A DNA stretch of 32,600 nt from Microbacterium paludicola (lineage in GTDB: Bacteria > Actinomycetota > Actinomycetes > Actinomycetales > Microbacteriaceae), in NCBI RefSeq assembly GCF_015235415.1, contig NZ_JADGLL010000031.1:1-32600 (forward strand), read 5' to 3'. This document shows, in pieces, positions 24,373 to 31,513 of this stretch. The notes under the pieces are model-generated. The model did not search any database. It saw only the letters and a list, made by a program, of their open reading frames with translations, and was not told the DNA's origin. Every line of letters begins with the position of its first letter. Position 1 is the first letter of the stretch. A program made the translations under genes and the position numbers.

Positions 24373-27300
24373 ATGCATGACGACATCCCGCTCACCGTCG
24401 GCCGCGCCACCCGGGTGCTGCGCGAGCGGATCCAGCCCGCCGTCCACGCGCGGCGCGTGCCGCTCGAGGTCGCGTTCACCGAGCTGCCGGGCGAGCCGAT
24501 CCCGCCGGGGGAGGGACTCGCGCTCGACTACGCGCCCTTCGAGGTCGGGTCGGTGTGGGGAGCCGCCTGGGGCACCACGTGGTTCCGCGTGCGCGGCACG
24601 GTGCCCCCCGAGTGGGCGGGACAGCGCGTGGAGGCCGTCATCGACCTCGGCTTCGACGTCGACAGGACGGGCTTCCAGTGCGAGGGTCTGGTCTACCTGC
24701 CCGACGGCACCCCCGTGAAGTCGCTGAACCCGCGCAATCAGTGGGTGCGGATCGCGGATGCCGCCGCGGGCGGCGAGACGGTCGAGTTCCTCGTCGAGGC
24801 GGCCGCCAACCCGGTGATCCTCGAGCATCACCCGTTCCTGCCGACGCAGGAGGGCGACATCCTCACCTCCTCGCCGAAGCGGCTCTACACAACCCGCCAC
24901 TTCGACCTGGCCGTGTTCGACGCCGAGGTGTTCGAGCTCGGGCTGGACGTCGAGGTGCTGCTCGAGCTGCAGGCGGAGCTGCCCGAGTCGAGCCCGCGGC
25001 GGATGCGCATCCTGCAGGCCCTCGACGACGCGCTCGACCTGCTCGACCTGCAGGACATCTCCGGCACGGCGGCCGCCTCCCGCGCGGCTCTCGCGCCGGC
25101 GCTCGCGTCGCCCGGCGAGGCGTCGGCGCACGAGATCTCGGCCGTCGGCCACGCGCACATCGACTCGGCGTGGCTGTGGCCGGTGCGGGAGACCATCCGC
25201 AAGGTCGCGCGCACCACGTCGTCGATGACGGATCTGATCGGCGAGACGGACGACTTCGTCTACGGGATGTCCAGCGCGCAGCAGTACGCGTGGATCAAGG
25301 AGCACCGTCCCGAGGTGTACGAGAAGGTGAAGGCCGCCGTCGCGGAGGGGCGGTTCCTGCCGCTCGGCGGCATGTGGGTCGAGTCCGACACGGTGATGCC
25401 GACCGGCGAGGCGATGGTGCGGCAGTTCCTCTACGGCCAGCGCTTCTTCGAGGAGGAGTTCGGCATCCGGTCGAAGGGCGTGTGGCTGCCCGACTCGTTC
25501 GGCTACTCGCCGGCCCTGCCGCAGCTCATCCGGCGCGCGGGCTTCGAGTGGTTCTTCACGCAGAAGATCTCGTGGAACCAGGTCAACCGGTTCCCGCATC
25601 ACACGTTCGCGTGGGAGGGGATCGACGGCTCGCGCATCTTCAGCCACTTCCCCTCGATGGACACCTACAACTCGCAGCTGTCGGGCGCCGAGGTCGCGAA
25701 GGCGTCGCGGCAGTTCCGGGAGTCGCGGCGGGCGAACGGATCCATCGCGCCGGTCGGATGGGGCGACGGCGGCGGCGGGACGACCCGCGAGATGACCGGA
25801 AAGGCGAAGCGCCTGGCGGATCTGGAGGGGTCCGCGAAGGTGCGCTGGGAGCATCCGGATGCGTTCTTCGACCGGGCGAAGCAGCAGCTCCCGCAGCCTC
25901 CCGTGTGGGTCGGCGAGCTTTACCTCGAGCTTCACCGCGCGACGCTCACCAGTCAGCACAAGACGAAGCAGGGGAACCGCCGCACCGAGCACCTGCTGAT
26001 CGAGGCGGAGCTGTGGGCAGCATCCGCCGCGTTCTGGACCGGCGCCGAGTACCCGTACGACGAGCTGGATGCGCTGTGGAAGCAGGTGCTGCTTCAGCAA
26101 TTCCACGACATCCTGCCGGGAAGCTCGATCGCCTGGGTGCACCGCGAGGCGGTTGAGCAGTACGAGCGGGTGGCCTCTGAGGCGGAGGTGCTGATCCAGC
26201 GTTCGCTGGCGCCGCTCGCCGGGGACGGCACCGAGACGGTGGTGTTCAACGCGTCTCCGTACGGTCAGCGCGGGCTCATTCCGCTCGGGGCATCCGTCCC
26301 GCGACAGGATGCCGACGCGGTGACGGTGGAGGAGTCGGGCGGCGGGTACATCCTGGACAACGGGCGGGTGCGGGTCACGATCACGGCGGAGGGCCTCATC
26401 ACCTCGGCGATCGACCACCGCACCGGGCGGGAGGCGATCCCGGCCGGCACCGAGGCGAACCTGCTGCAGCTTCACCAGGACTTCCCCAACATGTGGGATG
26501 CGTGGGACGTCGACCGCTTCTACCGCAACCGGGTCGACGACCTGCGCGCGGTGGAGTCGCTGACGCTCGAGCAGGAGCCGGGCGCGGTGACCGTGGCGGT
26601 GACGCGCGCGTTCTCGCGGTCGCGGCTGACCCAGCGGATCACGGTGCGGGCCGGATCGCCCGCGGTGGAGTTCGCGCAGAGCACCGACTGGCACGAGACG
26701 GAGAAGTTCCTCAAGGTCGCGTTCCCGCTCGACATCCAGGCCGAGCACACGGCCGCCGAGACGCAGTTCGGCTACACAAAGCGGGTGACCCACACGAACA
26801 CGAGCTGGGAGGCGGCGAAGTTCGAGACGTCGATGCACCGGTTCGTGCACGTCGAGGAGCCCGGCTTCGGCGTCGCGCTGACCACCGATTCGACCTACGG
26901 CTACGACGTCACGCGCGACTCGACGCCCGAGCAGGGAGTGACGACCACCGTGCGGCTGTCGCTGCTGCGCGCGCCGCGCTTCCCCGATCCGGAGACGGAT
27001 CAGGGCGAGCAGACGCACCGCTACGCCTTCGTGATCGGCGCGGGGATCGAGGACGCGACGGCCGCGGGGCTGGCGATGAACCTGCCGGTGCGCGAGGCGA
27101 CGGGATCGCCGGTGGCGCCGGTGGCGCAGGTGTCGGGCGGGATCCTCGTCTCGGCCGTGAAGCTCGCAGCGGATCGTTCGGGCGACCTGATCGTGCGCGT
27201 GTACGAGCCGTACGGGCGTCGCGCCTCGGGCTCGCTCGTGTTCGGCCGTGCGGTGTCGGCGGTGTCGACCGTGTCGCTGATCGAGGACGGGCCCCTCGAG

Positions 27301-27381
27301 GGGCTGTCGTTGGTGGACGGCCGCGAGGTGGCGCTGTCGCTCACGCCGTTCGAGGTGCGCACGCTGCGCGTCTCGCTCTAG
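24373..27381 (+). CDS. Alpha-mannosidase, glycoside hydrolase family 38
   Basis: A 1002-residue retaining alpha-mannosidase, cytoplasmic since no signal peptide is present. The N-terminal ~240 residues form the beta-rich domain of bacterial GH38 enzymes. Zinc ligands are in GHAHIDSAWLWP (H260, H262 and D264 region), the nucleophile is D374 in LPDSFGYS, and LLQQFHDILPGSSIAWVH carries the late His ligand (about 578). The C-terminal beta-sandwich domains complete the usual length. The start has AAAGGA about 11 bases upstream. It is divergent from the ROK repressor, with a palindromic operator in between, so it is probably induced by mannosides. Natural substrates may be imported manno-oligosaccharides; no transporter gene is adjacent. 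Confidence 0.95.
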   Translation: MHDDIPLTVGRATRVLRERIQPAVHARRVPLEVAFTELPGEPIPPGEGLALDYAPFEVGSVWGAAWGTTWFRVRGTVPPEWAGQRVEAVIDLGFDVDRTGFQCEGLVYLPDGTPVKSLNPRNQWVRIADAAAGGETVEFLVEAAANPVILEHHPFLPTQEGDILTSSPKRLYTTRHFDLAVFDAEVFELGLDVEVLLELQAELPESSPRRMRILQALDDALDLLDLQDISGTAAASRAALAPALASPGEASAHEISAVGHAHIDSAWLWPVRETIRKVARTTSSMTDLIGETDDFVYGMSSAQQYAWIKEHRPEVYEKVKAAVAEGRFLPLGGMWVESDTVMPTGEAMVRQFLYGQRFFEEEFGIRSKGVWLPDSFGYSPALPQLIRRAGFEWFFTQKISWNQVNRFPHHTFAWEGIDGSRIFSHFPSMDTYNSQLSGAEVAKASRQFRESRRANGSIAPVGWGDGGGGTTREMTGKAKRLADLEGSAKVRWEHPDAFFDRAKQQLPQPPVWVGELYLELHRATLTSQHKTKQGNRRTEHLLIEAELWAASAAFWTGAEYPYDELDALWKQVLLQQFHDILPGSSIAWVHREAVEQYERVASEAEVLIQRSLAPLAGDGTETVVFNASPYGQRGLIPLGASVPRQDADAVTVEESGGGYILDNGRVRVTITAEGLITSAIDHRTGREAIPAGTEANLLQLHQDFPNMWDAWDVDRFYRNRVDDLRAVESLTLEQEPGAVTVAVTRAFSRSRLTQRITVRAGSPAVEFAQSTDWHETEKFLKVAFPLDIQAEHTAAETQFGYTKRVTHTNTSWEAAKFETSMHRFVHVEEPGFGVALTTDSTYGYDVTRDSTPEQGVTTTVRLSLLRAPRFPDPETDQGEQTHRYAFVIGAGIEDATAAGLAMNLPVREATGSPVAPVAQVSGGILVSAVKLAADRSGDLIVRVYEPYGRRASGSLVFGRAVSAVSTVSLIEDGPLEGLSLVDGREVALSLTPFEVRTLRVSL

Positions 27382-27391
27382 GCGGGGGAGG

Positions 27392-27494
27392 GGCGGCGTG
27401 TCCCCGAGGTGCCGGTTCGTTCCGGCATCTCGGGGACGCGGCCGTTGTGGTGGCCCCGAGGCGTCGGTTGATTGCGGCACTTCGGGGACACCGC
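27392..27494. repeat. Double-hairpin repeat element
   Basis: Two related units in opposite orientation. Unit 1 (27400-27437) is a 16-bp stem with one G-U pair and a 6-base loop, starting GTCCCCGAGG. Unit 2 (27454-27487) repeats the same sequence on the other strand with more mismatches. The outermost arms also pair (GGCGGCGTGTCCCC with GGGGACACCGCC), so the element can fold as two hairpins or one long one. It follows the mannosidase and may end its transcript. The remaining 50 bases up to the GH16 gene show its ribosome-binding site only. Confidence 0.7.
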
Positions 27495-27544
27495 CGTCCT
27501 GCAAGACTGAGCGCGGGGGAGGAGGACGATCGAGGAGCACCCCG

Positions 27545-28321
27545 ATGAAGCATCCCCGCAGCGCGCTTGCGCTGATCCTGACCGGCATCCTGGCGACGAC
27601 CATGCCGGCCGTCGCATATGCCGACACGACGCCGACGCCCGGCTGGACCGTCGCGCACGAGACGACCTTCCCGGCGGAGGACATCGCCACCATGCGGGTG
27701 CTCGACGAGCCGGCATGGAAGAACGGCGAGATCCAGCGCTACGCGCCGTCGCAGGTCGCCCCGCTCGAGGGCGGCGGGATGCGGCTGACGGCCGAGCGCT
27801 CGGGCGAGGAGTGGCTGTCCGGCGCCGTCGAGCTGCGGGACGTCATCATCCGGCCGGGCTCGTACGTGACGGCGTCCGTGAAGCTGCCGGAGGGCCAGGG
27901 GTTCTGGCCCGCGTTCTGGATGTGGAACACCGCCGGCGGGCGGGACACCTCGGAGATCGACATCGTCGAGACCGCGAGCCCGTGGTGGAACGAGGCCGTC
28001 TCGTCGGTGCACGGGGCCAAGAAGACCGGACTCGCGTCGATCGTCACGCGCACCGACGGCTCCTGGGCCGAGGCGGTGCACGATTACGCGGTGTGGTGGG
28101 AGCGAGACGTCGTCGTGTTCTACATCGACGGCGTCGAGGTCGGGCGCTACGCGGGCCGGAACATCCCCACCACCGACATGTTCGCGGTGTTCAACGTCGC
28201 GATCGGCGGCGCCTGGGCGGGGATGCCCGATGAGACGACGCCGAGCCCCGCCGACATGATCGTCGAGGACTTCGCGGTCTACACCCACGGCACCGCGCGC
28301 CCGGCGGCACCGCCGGTGTGA
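27545..28321 (+). CDS. Secreted glycoside hydrolase family 16 protein
   Basis: A 258-residue exported beta-glucanase-type hydrolase. The N terminus is a signal peptide (KHPRSALALILTGILATTMPAVAYA, cleavage likely after AYA near residue 26). The jelly-roll GH16 domain fills the rest: GFWPAFWMWN, and the catalytic motif EIDIVE with nucleophile E137, D139 and acid/base E142. GH16 members cut beta-1,3- and beta-1,3-1,4-glucans, galactans and related polymers; the substrate cannot be fixed from the sequence. GAGGAG lies 7 bases before the ATG. It ends two bases from the cofC stop on the other strand, with no terminator between them. Confidence 0.92.
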   Translation: MKHPRSALALILTGILATTMPAVAYADTTPTPGWTVAHETTFPAEDIATMRVLDEPAWKNGEIQRYAPSQVAPLEGGGMRLTAERSGEEWLSGAVELRDVIIRPGSYVTASVKLPEGQGFWPAFWMWNTAGGRDTSEIDIVETASPWWNEAVSSVHGAKKTGLASIVTRTDGSWAEAVHDYAVWWERDVVVFYIDGVEVGRYAGRNIPTTDMFAVFNVAIGGAWAGMPDETTPSPADMIVEDFAVYTHGTARPAAPPV

Positions 28322-28323
28322 CG

Positions 28324-28944
28324 TCAGTCGAGCAGCGCGGACGTGCGCGGCCCGAGGCCGAGGCCGGCGGCGGCGCGCAGCTGGTCGGCGGTGTCGACGT
28401 CGCGGCGCAGGGAAGAGGTCGCGGGGATGTCCAGAGCGGCGAACCCGGCGTCGGCGTGGCGCGCGGCCGAGCCGCCGCCGAAGGCGGGCTCGAGCGGCGC
28501 GCCCGGCAGCGCCGCGATGAGCGTCGTCCCGGTGCCCTCGGCGTCCGGGACGTACGCGCGGTCGTGCGCGGCGGCGAGTTCGAGCGCCGTGTCGAGATCG
28601 GCGGGGTGAAGGGCGGGCAGGTCGCCGAGCAGCGCCGCGCGGTGCCGCGCCGGCTCGACGGCGGTGAGGCCCGCGGCGATCGCGGGGTTGAGCCCGCCGT
28701 CCGGGTCGGGCACGACCCGGACGAGCGGCCGGGGGCCCGCTCCGGCGTCGCTCACCACGCGGAGAGCCAGCTCGCCGTCGGCCGTGACTACGATCACCTC
28801 TGCAACATGCTCGGCGCGGCATACGGCGTCGATCGTGTCGAGGGCGATCGCCGTCGCGAGCTCGGCGCGATCCGGATGCGAGAGGCGGGACTTGCCGGAC
28901 GACCCCTTCACCGGGATCACGACCGTCCAGCCGGGTGCGCTCAA
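28324..28944 (-). CDS. cofC: 2-phospho-L-lactate/phosphoenolpyruvate guanylyltransferase (CofC/FbiD)
   Basis: F420 biosynthesis enzyme, 206 residues. It joins GTP to 2-phospholactate or, in actinobacteria, phosphoenolpyruvate, to form the activated unit that CofD/FbiA adds to FO. The N terminus WTVVIPVKGSSGKSRLS is the Rossmann-type GTP-binding start. ALLGDLPALHP and EGTGTTLIAALPGAPLEPAFGGGSAARH are the CofC signatures. The start is a TTG at 28944 whose bases overlap the stop of the upstream fgd gene (TTGA), so it is translationally coupled and the last gene of the F420 operon. The only other F420 gene family members expected but not seen in this window are CofD/FbiA and CofE/FbiB. Confidence 0.9.
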   Translation of the reverse strand: MSAPGWTVVIPVKGSSGKSRLSHPDRAELATAIALDTIDAVCRAEHVAEVIVVTADGELALRVVSDAGAGPRPLVRVVPDPDGGLNPAIAAGLTAVEPARHRAALLGDLPALHPADLDTALELAAAHDRAYVPDAEGTGTTLIAALPGAPLEPAFGGGSAARHADAGFAALDIPATSSLRRDVDTADQLRAAAGLGLGPRTSALLD

Positions 28945-29951
28945 CGGAAGCGCTCGCGCAGGCGCGGCAGCACCTGCTCGCCGTAAAGGCGCAGGAACGC
29001 CTCCTGGTCGTGGCCCGGGTCGTGGAAGACGAGGTGGCGGAAGCCGAGCTCGACGTAGGTGGCGATGGCCTCGATGTGCTGCTCGACGTCGTCCGAGACG
29101 ATGAACCGCGAGGCGGCCCGCTCGATCGGCAGCTCCTCAGCGCGGCGCTGCATCTCGATGGGGTCGTGGATGCCGGTCTTCTCCTCGGGCTTGAGCGCGA
29201 GGGGAGCCCAGAACCGCGTGTTCTCCTTCGCCTGGACGAGGTCGGGACGGAAGGACACCTTGACCTCGATCAGCGTGTCGACGTCGTCGCGCGAGCGGTT
29301 GCCCTTCTCGATCCCCTCGTCGAAGGCCGGGAGGAGGGTGTCCGTGTAGAGCGACGGGTCCTTGCCGCTGGTGGTGATCCACCCGTCCGCCATCCGGCCA
29401 GCGAGGCGTGTGGCCGCGGGGCCCGATGCGCCGATGTAGATCGGCACCTGCGTCTCGGGACGGTCGTAGATCGTGGCGTTGCTTGTGGAGTAGTAGGTGC
29501 CCTCGAACGTGACGCGCTCGTCGGTCCACAGCTTCCGGATGAGGGTGATCGCCTCCTTCATCCGCTGGAAGCGCTCGGGCGACTCGGGCCACTCGAGGCC
29601 GAGGGTGACCTCGTTGAGGGCCTCTCCGGTGCCGACGCCGAGGATCATGCGACCGGGGTGCATCGCCCCGAGGGTGCCGAACGCCTGGGCGACGACGCCC
29701 GGGTGGTAGCGGAACGTCGGGGTGAGCACCGAGGTGCCGAGCAGCACCCGGCTCGTACGCTCGGCGGCGGCGCCGAGCCACGGCAGCGCCGCCGGGGCGT
29801 GACCGCCGTCGTGCATCCACGGCTGCATATGGTCGGAGAGGAATACCGAGTCGAAGCCCATCTCCTCCGCGAGGATGGCGTAGTCGAGAAGCTCGCGCGG
29901 TCCGAACTGCTCGGACGACGCCTTGTAGCCGAAGCGCATCGGGATGGGCAT
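28941..29951 (-). CDS. fgd: F420-dependent glucose-6-phosphate dehydrogenase
   Basis: Oxidises glucose-6-phosphate to 6-phosphogluconolactone while reducing F420, supplying F420H2 to reductases. The 336-residue product matches the mycobacterial Fgd in length and in long stretches: GYKASSEQFGPRELL, SDHMQPWMHDGGHAP (D40, H41, W45, the F420-binding and catalytic residues), LGTSVLTPTFRYHP, GVGTGEALNE (E110), TSGKDPSLYTD and the final LVFHDPGHDQ. The start at 29951 has AAGGAG 7 bases upstream; a longer frame reaches into the monooxygenase gene but is only its shadow. It lies 19 bases downstream of the monooxygenase gene and overlaps cofC by four bases. Many class C luciferase-like relatives exist, so the glucose-6-phosphate specificity is strongly suggested but not proven. 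Confidence 0.88.
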   Translation of the reverse strand: MPIPMRFGYKASSEQFGPRELLDYAILAEEMGFDSVFLSDHMQPWMHDGGHAPAALPWLGAAAERTSRVLLGTSVLTPTFRYHPGVVAQAFGTLGAMHPGRMILGVGTGEALNEVTLGLEWPESPERFQRMKEAITLIRKLWTDERVTFEGTYYSTSNATIYDRPETQVPIYIGASGPAATRLAGRMADGWITTSGKDPSLYTDTLLPAFDEGIEKGNRSRDDVDTLIEVKVSFRPDLVQAKENTRFWAPLALKPEEKTGIHDPIEMQRRAEELPIERAASRFIVSDDVEQHIEAIATYVELGFRHLVFHDPGHDQEAFLRLYGEQVLPRLRERFR

Positions 29952-29970
29952 GTCGTAGCTCCTTGCGGGG

Positions 29971-31476
29971 TCAGGGGATGAGGGCGGGGTCCAGGATGTC
30001 GTCGCGCACCCGGGCGAGACGATCGCGGAAGTCGGCGACGGTGCCGGGCCAGAGCAGCGTGAGGCGGCCGGAGCGCGGGTCGGTGTACCAATTGCGGCAT
30101 CCGCCGTCGACCCAGGGGGTGCCCGCAGCGCGCTCGGCGATCTCGGCGGTGTACGCCTGCTCGGTTGCCGCATCCACGCGCACGGTCCGGCCGGACGCGA
30201 TCAGGCCGGCGGCGAAGGACGCCTGGTGCTCCATGATCAGCACGGCCGAGTTGTGACCGAGAGAGGCGTTCGGCCCGTTGAGCACGTACAGGTTCGGGAA
30301 GCCGTGCACGAGGGTCGATCCGACCGACGTCATCCCCTCCGCCCAGTGCTCGTCGAGGGTCAGGCCGTGCTCGCCGGTGACGAGCCTCGCGTACGGCTGC
30401 CGGGCGGCCTCGAAGCCGGTGGCGAGGACGATGACGTCGGCCTGGTGGCGCGCACCTCCGGCGGCGACGAGCATGTTGTCGTCGACCTCGACGAGGGCCG
30501 AGGGCTCGAGCCGCACGGCGCCGTCGGCGATCGCCGGATAGAACTCGTCGCTGAGCAGCACGCGCTTGCAGCCGAACGCGTAGTCGGGCGTGAGTGCCGC
30601 GCGCAGCGCGGGATCGGGGACCTGACGCGCGAGGTGCGCGAGCGCGATGTCCCGGGCCGCGGCGGCCGCCTCGGCATCTCCCGACCGCGACGCGAAGCGG
30701 GCCTCGCCCTCGACATACAGCTCGTCGCGCAGCCGCGAGACGGCGTCGGGGTCGCCGCGCCACTCCTCTCGCTCGGCCCGGCTGTAGGCGCGATCGCGGC
30801 GCGGCATGATCCAGGCGGGAGTGCGCTGGAACAGGGTGACATCCGCTCCGCGGCGGGCGAGCTCGGGCGTGAGCTGCACCGCACTGGCGCCCGTGCCGAT
30901 CACGGCGATGCGCGCGCCCTCGATGCGGATGCGCTCGTCCCAGCGCGCGGAATGGAACACCGCGCCGGGGAAGTCGGCGAGCCCCGGCACATCCGGGATC
31001 AGCGGTTCGGTGAGCCTCCCGGCGGCGAGGATGAGGTTCGTCGCCACGACCGGGGCAGGCGCCGCGCCGGGCGACCGAGTCGGCACGGTGGAGACCACCC
31101 ACCCGTCCTCGCGCCACTCGGCACCGGACATCGCGGTGCTCAGGCGCAGATGCCGCTCGAGGCCCTCGTCGCGCACGATCCGCTCGAGGTACGCCCGGAT
31201 CTCCGTGCCCGGCGCGAAGGTGCGAGACCAGTCGGGCGACGGGTGGCTGGAGAGCCCGTAGAGGTGCGCGGGAACGTCGCACGCGACTCCGGGGTACACG
31301 TTGTCGCGCCATGTGCCGCCGACGGCATGCGCGCGCTCGAGGATCACGAAGTCGGAGATCCCCTCGGCGCGCAGGGCGAGCGCCGCGGCGATGCCGGCGA
31401 ATCCCGCGCCGACGATCACGGTCTCGACCCGGGATGGCAGATCCGAAGGGATCTGCAGATCCGAAGGCGCGGTCAT
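29971..31476 (-). CDS. FAD/NADPH monooxygenase, Baeyer-Villiger type
   Basis: A 501-residue class B flavin monooxygenase that would insert oxygen next to a carbonyl or oxidise a heteroatom using NADPH. The FAD Rossmann motif is IVGAGFAGIAAA near residue 21, followed by GGTWRDNVYPGVACDVPAHLYG. The Baeyer-Villiger fingerprint FxGxxxHxxxWD is exact in FPGAVFHSARWD (about 169-180). The NADPH motif is VIGTGASAVQ. The conserved ATG near VLATGF is present. The ATG at 31476 overlaps the FO-synthase stop by four bases (ATGA), and GAGGG lies upstream. It is followed by fgd after 19 bases. Finding it inside an F420 operon is unusual. Substrate unknown. Confidence 0.9.
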   Translation of the reverse strand: MTAPSDLQIPSDLPSRVETVIVGAGFAGIAAALALRAEGISDFVILERAHAVGGTWRDNVYPGVACDVPAHLYGLSSHPSPDWSRTFAPGTEIRAYLERIVRDEGLERHLRLSTAMSGAEWREDGWVVSTVPTRSPGAAPAPVVATNLILAAGRLTEPLIPDVPGLADFPGAVFHSARWDERIRIEGARIAVIGTGASAVQLTPELARRGADVTLFQRTPAWIMPRRDRAYSRAEREEWRGDPDAVSRLRDELYVEGEARFASRSGDAEAAAAARDIALAHLARQVPDPALRAALTPDYAFGCKRVLLSDEFYPAIADGAVRLEPSALVEVDDNMLVAAGGARHQADVIVLATGFEAARQPYARLVTGEHGLTLDEHWAEGMTSVGSTLVHGFPNLYVLNGPNASLGHNSAVLIMEHQASFAAGLIASGRTVRVDAATEQAYTAEIAERAAGTPWVDGGCRNWYTDPRSGRLTLLWPGTVADFRDRLARVRDDILDPALIP

Positions 31477-31513
31477 CCGGATCCCTCTTCGGATGCGCCG
31501 ATCCCTTCGGATC
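31438..31513. repeat. Cluster of GATCCGAAG repeats at the fbiC / monooxygenase junction
   Basis: CAGATCCGAAGG occurs twice, 18 bases apart (31438 and 31456). GATCCGAAGGGATC (31440-31453) pairs exactly with GATCCCTTCGGATC (31500-31513), with a further degenerate copy between. The cluster spans the ATGA stop/start overlap, so mRNA folding could affect coupling. Both proteins show it as low-complexity ends. Confidence 0.55.

Noticed and set aside
24334..27693. A 1119-codon open frame antisense to the GH38 mannosidase
   Set aside because: Very Arg/His/Leu-rich with no recognisable domain; it is the usual antisense shadow in high-GC DNA over a well-supported mannosidase gene.
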